Counted from the stretch's first letter, positions 21,856 through 35,300 are shown. The stretch: DNA of 64,000 bases from Penium margaritaceum (GCA_023375785.1 SZWC01004741.1:65047-129046), one strand, 5' to 3'. A program made the numbers and translations. Notes: generated by a model not told the origin, from the letters alone.

Positions 21856-21923
21856 TGGCCGTCGCGGGCTTTGAACCCGCGATCTCTCGTTTGAGACTCC
21901 GGTGCCTATTCAACCACGCCAAA
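21856..21923 (-). other. tRNA-like sequence with Pol III A- and B-box matches inside the LTR
   Basis: On the minus strand an A-box-like TGGCGTGGTTGAATAGG (21905-21921) is followed about 30 bp later by GGTTCAAAGCC (21867-21877), a perfect match to the B-box consensus GGTTCRANNCC. The B box sits in a 5-bp T-arm stem (GCGGG/CCCGC). The acceptor stem pairs at only about three of seven positions and no normal anticodon arm forms, so it is not a functional tRNA. The other LTR copy has the T-arm broken. Confidence 0.5.
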
Positions 21924-23570
21924 AAGGTATGGTTCCTATGATGAGCCACATGGGACATACCCATTATGGGCAGTGCATTCCTGGCCCATCTCAGAACAGT
22001 CCAAGGGGACGTACTCCACAGAGCAGTGCATGCCTTGTCTGTATGTGTAGCTAGCCAGCTAGGCAGTGGACAAGGTGCATACTATTTCAACAAAATCCGG
22101 GTCACAGAAACCAAATCCGGGTCACAAAAACCAAAGCCGGGTCACAGAAACCAAAGCCGTGTCACATAAACCAAAGCCGGGTCACGGAAACCACAATCGG
22201 GTCACATAAACCAAAGCCGGATCAGAAAAACCAAAGCGGGGTCACAGCAACAAAAGCCGGGTCACATGAACCAAAGCTGGGTCACATAAACTAAAGCCGG
22301 GTCACAGAGACCAAAGCTGGGTCACAGACACCAAAGCCGGGTCACAGAAACCAAAGCCAGGTCACAGAAACGAAAGTCGGGTCACAGAAACCAATGCCGG
22401 GTCACATAAACCAAAGCCGGGTCACAAAAACCAAAGCCAGATCACAGAAACCAGAGCCGGGTCACACAAACCAAAGCCGAGTCACAGGGACCAAAGCCTA
22501 GCCACAAAAACCAAAGCCGGGTCACAGAAACCAAAGCCAGATCACATAAACCGCAGTCGGATCACATAAACCAAAACTGGGTCACAGTAACCAATGCCGG
22601 GTCACATAAACCAAAGCCGGGTCACAGAAACCAAAGCCGGGTCAAAGAGTCAAAGCAAGGTCACAGAAACCAAAGCCGGGTCACAGAAACCAAAGCCGGG
22701 TCATTGCAACCGAAGCCGGGTCACAAAAACCAAAGCCGGGTCACGGCAACTAAAGCCGGGTCACAGAAACCAAAGCCGGGTGACAGAAACAAAAGCCGAG
22801 GCACGGAAAACAAAGCCGGGTCATAAAAAGCAAAGCCGGATTACACAAACCAAAGCCGGGTCACTGAAACCAAAGCCAGGTCAGAGAAACGAAAGCCGGG
22901 TCACAAAAACCAAAGCCGGTTCACAGAAACCAAAGCCGGGTCACTGAAACCAAAGTCGGGTCATAGAAACCAACGCGGGGTCACAGAAACCAAAGCCAAG
23001 TCACGCAAACCAAAGCCGGGTCACAGAAATCAAAGCCGGGTCATAGAAACCAAAGCCGGTCACAGAAATCAAAGCCGGGTCATAGAAACCAAAGCCGGGT
23101 CACAGGACCAAGGCTGGGTCACAGAAATTAAAGCCGCATCACAGAAACCAAAGCCAAATCACATAAACCAAAGCTGGGTCAAAGGAACCAAAGCCGGGTC
23201 AACGAGCCAAAGCCGGAGCACAGAAACCAAAGCCTAGTCATAGAAACCAAAGTCAGGTCAGAGAAACCAAAGCCGGATCACATAAACATAAGCCGGGTCA
23301 GAGCAACCAAAGCCAGGTCACAGAACCAAAGCCAGGTCACAGAAACCAAAGCCAGTCACAGAAACAAAAGTGGGATCACACAAACCAAAGCCGGGTCACA
23401 GAAACCAAAGCCGGGTCACAGAAACCAAAGCCGGGTCCCATAAACCAAAGCCGGGTCACAAAAACCAAAACTGGATCACAAAACCAAAACCGGGTCATAG
23501 AAACCAAAGCCGAGTCACAGAAACCAAACCCGGGTCACAGAAACGAAAGCCAATTCACAGAAACCAAAGC

Positions 23571-23680
23571 GGGGTTACAGAAACCAAAGCCGGGCCACAG
23601 AAACCAAAGCGGGGTTACAGAAACCAAAGCCGGGCCACAGAAACCAAAGCGGGGTTACAGAAACCAAAGCCGGGTCACAG
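23571..23680 (+). repeat. 40-bp amplified sub-block in the 20-bp array
   Basis: GGGGTTACAG begins at 23571, 23611 and 23651, alternating with GCCGGGCCAC, which gives a two-unit (40-bp) period copied about two and a half times. Confidence 0.85.
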
Positions 23681-25580
23681 AAACCAAAACTGGGTCACAG
23701 TAACCAAAGCCGGGTTACGGAAACCAAAGCCGGGTCACAAAAACCAAAGCCGGGTCACAGAGTCAAAGCGGGGTCACAGAAACCAAAGCCGGGTCACAGA
23801 AACCAAAGGCGGGTCATTGAAACCAAAGCCAGGTCACAACAACCAAAGCCTGGTCACAGCAACAAAAGCCGGGTCACAAAAACCAAAGCCGGATCACAGA
23901 GGCAAAAGCCGAGTCACGGAAAACAAATCCAGGTCACAGAAAGCAAAGTTGCATCACACAAACCAAAGCCCGGTCACTGAAACCAAAGCCAGGTCAGAGA
24001 AATGAAAGCCGTGTCACATAACCCAAAGCCGGGTCACAGAAACCAAAGCCGGGTCATAGAAACCAAAGTCAGGTCATAGAAACCAACGCTGGGTCACACG
24101 AACCAAAGCCAAGTCACGCAAACCAAAGCCGGGTCACACAAACCAAAGCCGGGTCATATAAACCAAAGCCGGGTCACAGAAACCAATGCCGGGTCGCAGA
24201 AAATAAAGCCGGGTCACAGAAACCAAAGCCAAATCACAGAAACCAAAGCTGGGTACAGAAACCAAAGCCGGGTCAATGAACCAAAGCCCGAGCACAGAAA
24301 CCAAAGCCCAGTCATAGAAACCAAAGCCGGGTCACAGAAAGCAAAGCCGGGTCACAGAATCCAAAGCCGGATCACATAAACATAAGCCGGGTCACAGCAA
24401 CCAAAGCCAGGTCACCGAACCAAAGCGAGGTCACAGTAACCAAAGCCAGTTACAGAATCCAAAGCGGGATCACAGAAACCAAACCCGGGTCACATAAACC
24501 AAAGCCGGGTCACAGAAACCAAAGCCGAATCCCAGAAACCAAAGCCGGGTCACAAAAACCAAAGCTGGGTCACAAAACCAAATCCGGGTCACAGAAAGCA
24601 AAGCCGGGTCAAAGAAACCAAAGCCGGGTCAGAGAAACCAAAGCGAGGTCATGGAAACCAAAGCCGGGTCACATAAACCAAAACCTTGTCACAGAAACCA
24701 GAGCCGGGCCACATAAAACAAAGCCAGGTCAAGGAAACCAAAGCCGGATCAATGAAACCAAAGCCGGTCCCTGAAACCAAAGCTGTGTCACATAAACCAA
24801 AGCCGGGTCACATAAACCAAAGCTGGGTCACGCAAACCAAAGCTGGGTCACAGAAAGAAAAACCAGGTCACATAAACCAAAGCCGGGTCAGATCAACCAA
24901 AGCCGGGTCAAAGAAACCAAAGCCGGTCACATAAACCAAAGCCAGGTCATAGAAACCAAAGCCGGGTCACAGAAACCAAAGCCGGGTCACAAACCAAAGC
25001 AAGGTGAAAGAAGCCAAAGCTGGATCACAGAAACCATAACCAGGTCACAAAAACAAAAGCCATGTCACAGAAACTAAAGCCAAGTCACAGAAACCAAAGC
25101 CGAGTTACAGAATCCAGAGCCGGGTCACACCAAACAAAAGCCAGATCACAGAAACCAAAGCCGGGTCACAGAAACCAAAGCCGGGTCAGAGAGACCAAAG
25201 TTGGATCGCAGAATCCAAAGCCGGGTCAACAAAACCAAAGCCGGTTCAACAAAACCAAAGCCGGGTCATATAAACTAAAAGCCGGGTCTTAGAAACCAAA
25301 GCTGGGTCACATAAACCAAAGCCAAGTCACAGAAACAAAAGTAGGGTCACCGAAACCAAAGCCGGTCCACAAACACCAAAGCCGGGTAACAGAAACCAAA
25401 GCCGGGTCACAAAAACCAAAACCGGTCCAAAGATACCAAAGCCGGGTCACATAAACCAAAGTCGGGTCACAGACACCAAACGCGGGTCACATAAACCAAA
25501 GCCGAATCACATAACCCAAAGCCGAGTCATAGAAACCAAAGTCGGGTCACAGAAACCAAAGCCGGGTCACAGAAACCAAA

Positions 25581-26296
25581 GCCGGGTCACAGAAACCAAA
25601 GCTGGGTCGCAAAACAAAGCCGGTTCACAGAAACCAAAGCCGGGTCACAGAAACCAAAGCTGGGTCGCAAAACAAAGCCGGTTCACAGAAACCAAAGCCG
25701 GGTCACAGAAACCAAAGCTGGGTCGCAAAACAAAGCCGGTTCACAGAAACCAAAGCCGGGTCACAGAAACCAAAGCTGGGTCGCAAAACAAAGCCGGTTC
25801 ACAGAAACCAAAGCCGGGTCACAGAAACCAAAGCTGGGTCGCAAAACAAAGCCGGTTCACAGAAACCAAAGCCGGGTCACAGAAACCAAAGCTGGGTCGC
25901 AAAACAAAGCCGGTTCACAGAAACCAAAGCCGGGTCACAGAAACCAAAGCTGGGTCGCAAAACAAAGCCGGTTCACAGAAACCAAAGCCGGGTCACAGAA
26001 ACCAAAGCTGGGTCGCAAAACAAAGCCGGTTCACAGAAACCAAAGCCGGGTCACAGAAACCAAAGCTGGGTCGCAAAACAAAGCCGGTTCACAGAAACCA
26101 AAGCCGGGTCACAGAAACCAAAGCTGGGTCGCAAAACAAAGCCGGTTCACAGAAACCAAAGCCGGGTCACAGAAACCAAAGCTGGGTCGCAAAACAAAGC
26201 CGGTTCACAGAAACCAAAGCCGGGTCACAGAAACCAAAGCTGGGTCGCAAAACAAAGCCGGTTCACAGAAACCAAAGCCGGGTCACAGAAACCAAA
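25581..26296 (+). repeat. 58-bp higher-order repeat, 12 near-identical copies
   Basis: GCTGGGTCGCAAAACAAAGC recurs every 58 bp from 25601 to 26239. The period is three 20-bp units less two bases because one unit is the shortened GGGTCGCAAAACAAAGCC. I see no differences between the 12 copies, so the amplification is much younger than the surrounding diverged array. Confidence 0.95.
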
Positions 26297-27975
26297 GCCG
26301 GGTCACAGACACCAAAGCCGGGTCACAGAAAGGAAAGCCGTGTCAACGAACCAAAGCCGGAGCAAAGAAACCAAAGCCCGGTCATATAAACCAAAACCGG
26401 GTCACAGAAACCAAAGCCGGGTCACAGAATCGAAAGCCGGATCACAGAAACCAAAGCCGGGTCACAGCAACCAAAGCCAGGTCACATAACCAAAGCCGGG
26501 TCACAAAAAACAAAGCCAGGTCACAGATGCCAGAGGGGGGTCACAGAAACCCAAGCCGGGTCACAGAAACCAAAGTCGGCTCACATAAACCAAAGCCCGG
26601 TCACAAAAACCAAAGCCGGGTCACAAAACCAAAGCCGGATCATAGAAACCAGAGCCGGGTCAGAGAAACCAAAGCCGGGTCACAGAAACCAATTTTGGGT
26701 CACAAAAACCAGAGCCGGTTTACAGAAACCAGAGCCGGGTCACGGAATCCAAAGCCGGGTCACAGAAACCAAGGCCGGGTCACAGAAACCAACGCAGGGT
26801 CACAGAAACCAAAGCCGGGTCACAGAAACCAAAGCCGGGTCACTGAAACCAAAGCTGGGTAACATAAACCAAAGCCGGATCACATAAACCAAAGCCAGGT
26901 CACAGAAACCAAACCCGGGTCACAGAAACGAAAGCGAGGTCACCGAAATTAAACCCGGGTCACATAACCCAATGCCGGGTCACAAAAACCAAAGCCAGTC
27001 ACAGAAACTAACGTCAGGTCACAGAAACCAAAGCCGGTCACAAAAACCAAAGCTGGGTCACAGAAACCAAAGCCGGGTCACAGAAACCAAAGCCGGGTCA
27101 CAAAAACCAAAGCCAGGTGACAAAAACCAAAGCCGGATCACATAAACCATAACCTGGTTACAAAAACCAAAGCCATGTCACAGAAACCAAAACCATGTCA
27201 AAGAAACCAAAGCCGAGTCACCGAATCCAGAGTCGGGTCACAGCAAACCAAAGCCAGGCTACAAAAACCAAAGCTGGGTCACAGAAACCAAAGCCGGGTC
27301 ACAGAAACCAAAGCAGGGTCACAGTAACCAAAGCCGGATTACAGAAACCGAAGACGGGTCACAGACACCAAAGCCGGGTCACAGAAACCAAAGCCGGGTC
27401 ACAAAAACCAAAGCCGGGACACATAAACCTAAGCCAAGTCACAAAAACCAAAGCCGGGTCACAGAAACCAAAGCCAAGTAACAGAAACAAAAGACGGGTC
27501 ATAGAAACCAAAGCCGGGTCACAGAAACCAAAGCCGTGTCATAGAAACCAAAGCCGGGTCACATAAACCAAAGCCGGATCACTGAAACCAAAGACGGGTC
27601 ACATAATCCAAAGACAGGTCAACAAACCAAAGCCGGAGCACATAAACCAAAGCCCGGTCATAGAAACCAGACCGGGTCACAGAAACCAAAGCCGGGTCAC
27701 AAAATCCAAAGCCGGATCACAGAAACCAAAGCCGCGTCACAGCAACCAAAGCCAGGTCACAAAACCAAAGCCGGGTCACAGAAACCAAAGCCAGGTCACA
27801 GAAACCAAAGCTGGGTCACAGAAACCAAGCCAAGTCACAGTTACCAAAGCCGGATCATAGAAACAAAAGCTAGGTCAAAGAAACCACAGCCGGGTCACAC
27901 AAACCAAAGCCGGGTCACAGAAACCAGAGCCGTGTCAAAGAAACCAAAGCCGGGTCACAGAAACCAAAGCCGGGT

Positions 27976-28134
27976 CATAGAAACCAAAGCCCGGTCAGAA
28001 AAACCAAAATGGGTCACAACAACCAAAGCTGGGTCACACAAACCAAAGCCGGGTCATAGAAACCAAAGCCCGGTCAGAAAAACCAAAATGGGTCACAACA
28101 ACCAAAGCTGGGTCACACAAACCAAAGCCCGGTC
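27976..28134 (+). repeat. 79-bp tandem duplication in the 20-bp array
   Basis: The block starting CATAGAAACCAAAGCCCGGT and containing the shortened unit AACCAAAATGGGTCAC occurs twice, at 27976 and 28055 (four units less one base). Confidence 0.85.
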
Positions 28135-29161
28135 ACAAAAACCAAAGCCCGGTCATCGAAACCAAAGCCGGGTCTCAGAAACCAAAGCCGAGTCACAGCA
28201 ACCAAGGTCGTGTTACAGAAACCAATGCCGGGTCATGGAAACCAAAGCTGGGTCACTGAAACCAATGCCGGGTCACAAAAACCAAAGTCGGGTCACAAAA
28301 ACCAAAGCCGGGTCAAAGAATCCAAAACCGGGTCACATAAGTCAAAGCCGGGTCACACAAACCAAAGCGGGGTCACTAAAACCAAAGCCATGCCACAGAA
28401 ACCAAAGCCAGGTCGCAGGAAACAAATCAGGGTCACAGAAACGAAAGTTGGGTCACACAAACCAAAGCTGGGTCACATAAACCAAAACCGCGTCACACAA
28501 ACTAAAGCCGGATCACATAAACCAAAGCAAGGTCACAGAAACCATAGCCGGGTCACAGAAAGCCGGGTCACAGAAGCTAAAGCCGGGTCACATAAACCAA
28601 AGCCGGGTCACAGAAACCAAAGCCGGGTCACAGGAACCCAAAACGGTCCCATAAACCAAAACCGGGTCCCACGCACCAAAGCCACGTCACAGAAACCAAC
28701 GCCGAGTCACAGAAGGCAAAGCCGGTTCACTGAAACCAAAGCCGGGTCACACAAACCAAAGCCGGGTCACAGAAAGCAAAGCCGGGTCACAAAAACCAAA
28801 GCCGGGTCACATAAACGAAAGCCGGGTCATAGAAACCAAAGACGGGTCACATAAACCAAAGCCGGGTCAAAGAAACGAAAGCAGGGTAAACCAAAGCCGG
28901 TACACATAAACCAAAGCTGGACCAAAGAAACTAAAGCTGGGTCAGAAAAACCAAAGCCAGATCACAGAAACCAAAGTCGGATCACACAAACCAAAGCCGG
29001 GTCACAGAAACCAAAGCCGGGTCAGAGAACCCAAAGCCGGGTCACAGAAACCAAAGCCGGGTAACAAGAATCAAAGCCAGGTCACAAACCCAAAGCCGGG
29101 TCACATGAACCAAGTCGGGTCATATAAACCAAAGCCGGGTCACAATAACCAAAGCCGGGTC

Positions 29162-29359
29162 ACATAAACCAAAGCCGGGTCACACAAACCAAAGCCGGTC
29201 ACAGGAACCAAAGTGGGGTCACATAAACCAAAGTCGGGTCACAGAGACCAAAGCCGGGTCACATAAACCAAAGCCGGGTCACACAAACCAAAGCCGGTCA
29301 CAGGAACCAAAGTGGGGTCACATAAACCAAAGTCGGGTCACAGAGACCAAAGCCGGGTC
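29162..29359 (+). repeat. 99-bp tandem duplication in the 20-bp array
   Basis: The block beginning ACATAAACCAAAGCCGGGTC and containing the marker units CCGGTCACAGGAACC and AAAGTGGGGTC occurs at 29162 and again at 29261 (five units less one base). Confidence 0.85.
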
Positions 29360-29775
29360 ACATAAACCAAGGACGGTCACAGAAACCAAAGCTGGGTCAC
29401 AGAAACAAAAGCCTGGCCACACAAATAAAAGCCATGTCACAAAAACCATAACTGGGTCACAGAGCCCAAAGCCAAGTCACATAAACGAAAGCCAGGTCAC
29501 AGAAACCAAAGCCGGGTCACAAAAACCAAAGCCGGGTCATACAAACCAAAGCCGGGTCACATAAACCAAAGCCGGATCACTTAAAACCAAAGCCGGGTCA
29601 TAGAAATCAAAGCCGGGTCAACAAACCAAAGCCGGAGCACAGAAACCAAAGCCCGGTCATAGAAACCAAAGCCGGGTCATAGAAACCAAAGCCGGGTCAC
29701 AGACTCCAAAGCCGGTTCACAGAAACCAAAGCCAGGTCGCAGCAACCAAAATCGGGTAATAGAAACCAATGCCGG

Positions 29776-32700
29776 GTCACAGAACCCAAAGCCGGGTCAC
29801 AGAAACCATAGCCGGGTCACTGAAACCAAAGCCGGGTGACAGAAACCAAAGCCGGGTCATAGAACTCAAAGCCGGGTCAACAAACCAAAGCCGGAGCACA
29901 GAAACCAAAGCCCGGTCATAGAAACCAGACCGGGTCACAGAAACCAAAGCGGGGTAACAATAACCAAAGCCGGGTCACAGAACCCAAAGCCGGGTCACAG
30001 AAACCATAGCCGGGTCACTGAAACCAAAGCCGGGTGACAGAAACCAAAGCCGGGTCATAGAACTCAAAGCCGGGTCAACAAACCAAAGCCGGAGCACAGA
30101 AACCAAAGCCCGGTCATAGAAACCAGACCGGGTCACAGAAACCAAAGCGGGGTAACAATAACCAAAGCCGGGTCACAGAACCCAAAGCCGGGTCACAGAA
30201 ACCATAGCCGGGTCACTGAAACCAAAGCCGGGTGACAGAAACCAAAGCCGGGTCATAGAACTCAAAGCCGGGTCAACAAACCAAAGCCGGAGCACAGAAA
30301 CCAAAGCCCGGTCATAGAAACCAGACCGGGTCACAGAAACCAAAGCGGGGTAACAATAACCAAAGCCGGGTCACAGAACCCAAAGCCGGGTCACAGAAAC
30401 CATAGCCGGGTCACTGAAACCAAAGCCGGGTGACAGAAACCAAAGCCGGGTCATAGAACTCAAAGCCGGGTCAACAAACCAAAGCCGGAGCACAGAAACC
30501 AAAGCCCGGTCATAGAAACCAGACCGGGTCACAGAAACCAAAGCGGGGTAACAATAACCAAAGCCGGGTCACAGAACCCAAAGCCGGGTCACAGAAACCA
30601 TAGCCGGGTCACTGAAACCAAAGCCGGGTGACAGAAACCAAAGCCGGGTCATAGAACTCAAAGCCGGGTCAACAAACCAAAGCCGGAGCACAGAAACCAA
30701 AGCCCGGTCATAGAAACCAGACCGGGTCACAGAAACCAAAGCGGGGTAACAATAACCAAAGCCGGGTCACAGAACCCAAAGCCGGGTCACAGAAACCATA
30801 GCCGGGTCACTGAAACCAAAGCCGGGTGACAGAAACCAAAGCCGGGTCATAGAACTCAAAGCCGGGTCAACAAACCAAAGCCGGAGCACAGAAACCAAAG
30901 CCCGGTCATAGAAACCAGACCGGGTCACAGAAACCAAAGCGGGGTAACAATAACCAAAGCCGGGTCACAGAACCCAAAGCCGGGTCACAGAAACCATAGC
31001 CGGGTCACTGAAACCAAAGCCGGGTGACAGAAACCAAAGCCGGGTCATAGAACTCAAAGCCGGGTCAACAAACCAAAGCCGGAGCACAGAAACCAAAGCC
31101 CGGTCATAGAAACCAGACCGGGTCACAGAAACCAAAGCGGGGTAACAATAACCAAAGCCGGGTCACAGAACCCAAAGCCGGGTCACAGAAACCATAGCCG
31201 GGTCACTGAAACCAAAGCCGGGTGACAGAAACCAAAGCCGGGTCATAGAACTCAAAGCCGGGTCAACAAACCAAAGCCGGAGCACAGAAACCAAAGCCCG
31301 GTCATAGAAACCAGACCGGGTCACAGAAACCAAAGCGGGGTAACAATAACCAAAGCCGGGTCACAGAACCCAAAGCCGGGTCACAGAAACCATAGCCGGG
31401 TCACTGAAACCAAAGCCGGGTGACAGAAACCAAAGCCGGGTCATAGAACTCAAAGCCGGGTCAACAAACCAAAGCCGGAGCACAGAAACCAAAGCCCGGT
31501 CATAGAAACCAGACCGGGTCACAGAAACCAAAGCGGGGTAACAATAACCAAAGCCGGGTCACAGAACCCAAAGCCGGGTCACAGAAACCATAGCCGGGTC
31601 ACTGAAACCAAAGCCGGGTGACAGAAACCAAAGCCGGGTCATAGAACTCAAAGCCGGGTCAACAAACCAAAGCCGGAGCACAGAAACCAAAGCCCGGTCA
31701 TAGAAACCAGACCGGGTCACAGAAACCAAAGCGGGGTAACAATAACCAAAGCCGGGTCACAGAACCCAAAGCCGGGTCACAGAAACCATAGCCGGGTCAC
31801 TGAAACCAAAGCCGGGTGACAGAAACCAAAGCCGGGTCATAGAACTCAAAGCCGGGTCAACAAACCAAAGCCGGAGCACAGAAACCAAAGCCCGGTCATA
31901 GAAACCAGACCGGGTCACAGAAACCAAAGCGGGGTAACAATAACCAAAGCCGGGTCACAGAACCCAAAGCCGGGTCACAGAAACCATAGCCGGGTCACTG
32001 AAACCAAAGCCGGGTGACAGAAACCAAAGCCGGGTCATAGAACTCAAAGCCGGGTCAACAAACCAAAGCCGGAGCACAGAAACCAAAGCCCGGTCATAGA
32101 AACCAGACCGGGTCACAGAAACCAAAGCGGGGTAACAATAACCAAAGCCGGGTCACAGAACCCAAAGCCGGGTCACAGAAACCATAGCCGGGTCACTGAA
32201 ACCAAAGCCGGGTGACAGAAACCAAAGCCGGGTCATAGAACTCAAAGCCGGGTCAACAAACCAAAGCCGGAGCACAGAAACCAAAGCCCGGTCATAGAAA
32301 CCAGACCGGGTCACAGAAACCAAAGCGGGGTAACAATAACCAAAGCCGGGTCACAGAACCCAAAGCCGGGTCACAGAAACCATAGCCGGGTCACTGAAAC
32401 CAAAGCCGGGTGACAGAAACCAAAGCCGGGTCATAGAACTCAAAGCCGGGTCAACAAACCAAAGCCGGAGCACAGAAACCAAAGCCCGGTCATAGAAACC
32501 AGACCGGGTCACAGAAACCAAAGCGGGGTAACAATAACCAAAGCCGGGTCACAGAACCCAAAGCCGGGTCACAGAAACCATAGCCGGGTCACTGAAACCA
32601 AAGCCGGGTGACAGAAACCAAAGCCGGGTCATAGAACTCAAAGCCGGGTCAACAAACCAAAGCCGGAGCACAGAAACCAAAGCCCGGTCATAGAAACCAG

Positions 32701-32778
32701 ACCGGGTCACAGAAACCAAAGCGGGGTAACAATAACCAAAGCCGGGTCACAGAACCCAAAGCCGGGTCACAGAAACCA
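29776..32778 (+). repeat. 198-bp higher-order repeat, about 15 near-identical copies
   Basis: The marker CATAGAACTCAAAGCC recurs every 198 bp from 29858 to 32630. Each 198-bp unit is about ten 20-bp units with internal indels and private variants (AACAATAACC, GGAGCACAG, AACCAGACCGGG). The copies look identical throughout 3 kb. The array ends where ACCATAGCC becomes ACCAAAGCT at 32779. Confidence 0.95.
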
Positions 32779-34290
32779 AAGCTGGGTCACAAAAACCAAT
32801 GCCGGGTCACACAAACCAAAGCTGGGTCACATAAACCAAAGCCGGGTCACAGAAACCATAGCCGGGTCACTGAAACCAAAGCCAGGTGACAGAAACCAAA
32901 GCCGGGTCACAGGAACAAAAAACGGTCCCATAAACCAAAGCCGGGTCACACAAACCAAAGCCGGATCACAAAAACAAACGCCGAGTCACAGAAAGCAAAG
33001 CCGGGTCAGAGAAACCAATACCGGGTCACAAAAACCAAAGCCGGGGCACAGAAACCAAAGCCGGGTCACAGAAACGAAAGTGGGGTCACAGAAACAAAAG
33101 CCGTGTCATAAAAACCAAAGATGGGTCACGGAAACCAAAGCCGGGTCAACTAAACCAAAGCTGGGAAAACCAAAGCAGGTACACAAAAACCAAAGCTGGA
33201 CCAAAGAAACCAAAGCTGGGTCAGGTAAACCCTAGCCGGGTCACAAAAACCAAAGCCGAGTCACACAAACCAAAGCCAGGTCACAGAAACCAAAGTCGGG
33301 TCAGAGAAACCATAGCCGGGTCACAAAAACCAAAGCCGGGTCACAAAACCCAAAGCCGGGTCACAAAACCAAAGCCGGGTCACAGAAACCAAGGCCGGGT
33401 CACAAAAACCAAAGCCGGGTCATAGAAACCAAAGTCGGGTCACACAAACCAAAGCCAAGTCACATAAACCAAAGCCGGGTCACAGAAACCAAAGCTGGGT
33501 CACACAAACCAAATTCCGGTCACATAAACCAAAGTCGGGTCACAGAAACCAAAGCTGGGTCACAGAAACCAAAGCCGGGTCACACAAAGCCGGGTCACAG
33601 AAGCCAAAGCTGGGTCACACAAACGAAAGCCAGGACACAAAAAAAAAGCCGGTCACAGAACCCAAAGCCGGGTCCCGGAAACCAAAGCCGGTTACAAAAA
33701 TGAAAGTCGGGTCACAGAAACCAACGCCGGGTCACATCAACCAAAGCCGAGTCACAGAAACCAAAGCTGGGTCACAGAAACCAAAGCCAATTCATAAAAA
33801 CCAAATCCGGGTCACAGAAACGAAAGCCGGGTCATAGAAACCAAAGACAGGTAACAGAAACCAAAGCTGGGTCAAAGAAACCAAAGCTGGATAAGCCAAA
33901 GCCGGATCACATAAACCAAAGCTGGGCCACAGAAACGAAAGCCGGGTCAGAGTAACCAAAGCCAAGTCACATACATCAAAGCCGGGTCACAGAAACCAAA
34001 GTAGAGTCAGTGAAACCAAAGCCTGGTCACAGAAACCAAAGCCGGGTCACAGCAACCAAAGCCGGGTCACAGAAACCAAAGCCGAGTCACAGAAATCAAA
34101 GCCGGGTCACATAAAGCAAAGCCGGGTCAGACAAACCAGAGCCGGGTCACAAAAACCAAAGCCAGGGTAGAGAAACGAAAGCCGGGTCACAGAAACCAAT
34201 GCCGGTACACAAAAACCAAAGCCGGGTCATAGAAACCAACGTCGGGTCACATAAACCAAAGCCCGGTCATAGAAACCAAAGCCAAGTCAC

Positions 34291-34488
34291 AGAAACAAGG
34301 CCGGGTCTTATAAACCAAAGCCGGGTCACAGAGACCAAAGCCGGGTCACAGAAACCTAAGCCGAGTAACAGAAACCAAAGCCAAGTCACAGAAACAAGGC
34401 CGGGTCTTATAAACCAAAGCCGGGTCACAGAGACCAAAGCCGGGTCACAGAAACCTAAGCCGAGTAACAGAAACCAAAGCCCAGTCAT
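34291..34488 (+). repeat. 99-bp tandem duplication in the 20-bp array
   Basis: AGAAACAAGGCCGGGTCTTA occurs at 34291 and 34390 with identical following units. The minus strand of this block is one of the few places where the reverse frame stays open. Confidence 0.85.
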
Positions 34489-35300
34489 ATAAACCAAAGC
34501 CGGATCACTGAAACCAAAGCCGGGTCACATAAACCAATGCCGGGTCAACAAACCAAAGCCGGAGCACAAAAACCAAAGCCCGGTCATATAAACCAAAGCC
34601 AGGTCACAGAATCCAAAGCCAGATCACATAAACCAAAGCCGGGTTACAGCAACCAAAGCCAGTTCAGAGAACCAAAGCCAGGTCACAGAAACCAAAGCCA
34701 GTTCACAGAAACAAGAGCGGGGTCACAGAAACCAATGCCGGGTCACAGTAGCCAAAGTCGGCTCACAGAAACAAAAGCCAGGTCAAAGAAACCAAAGCCG
34801 AGTCACAGAAACCAAAGCCGGGTCACAGAAACCAAAACCGGGTCATAGAAACCAAAGCCGGGTCACAGAAACCAAAGTCGGGTCACATAAACAAAAGCCG
34901 GGTCACACAAACCAAAGCTGGGTCACAGAAACCAAAGCCAGGTCATAGAAACCAAAGCCGGGTCATAGAAACCAAAGCCAAATCACAGCAACCAAAGTCA
35001 GGTTAAATAAACCAATGCCGGGTCACATAAACCAAAGCTGGGTCACAGAAACCAATGCCGGGACACAGAAACCAAAGCCGGGTCACATAGACCAAAGCCG
35101 GGTCACAGAAACCAAAGCCGGATCATAGAAACAAAGTTTGGGTCACAGAAACCAGAGCCGGGTCACAGAAACCAGAGCCGGGTCACAAAAACCAGAGCCG
35201 GGTCACAAAAACCAAAGCTGGGTCACAGAAACCAAAAGGTGGGTCACGGAAGCCAAAGCAGGGTCACAGAAACCAAAGCCGCGTCACGGAAACCAAAGCC

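Larger units (their letters stand above)
16132..22092 (-). mobile_element. Ty1/copia LTR retrotransposon, full-length but defective
   Basis: A complete copia-type element on the minus strand: 5' LTR 21322-22092, primer-binding site 21306-21319, gag-pol 20889-16845, polypurine tract 16784-16796, 3' LTR 16132-16783. The order gag, protease, integrase, reverse transcriptase, RNase H identifies Ty1/copia. The LTRs start TGT and end ACA and differ at about 29 of 652 positions counted by eye (about 4.4%), with no indels once the assembly gap is discounted. It is inserted in the 20-bp satellite with a 5-bp target duplication. It is nominally non-autonomous: six in-frame TAR codons, altered integrase and zinc-binding residues, and a stretch missing at an N in the RT/RNase H region. 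Confidence 0.95.
21322..22092 (-). repeat. 5' LTR of copia element, containing an 82-N gap
   Basis: TGTCAATGCG to ATTTCAACA, 771 bp as assembled. Ns occupy 21614-21695. The 37 bases before the gap (GAGCTTTGCTAAAGC to CTCCACT) are repeated exactly after it. Subtracting 82 Ns and one 37-bp copy leaves 652 bp, exactly the length of the other LTR. Confidence 0.95.
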
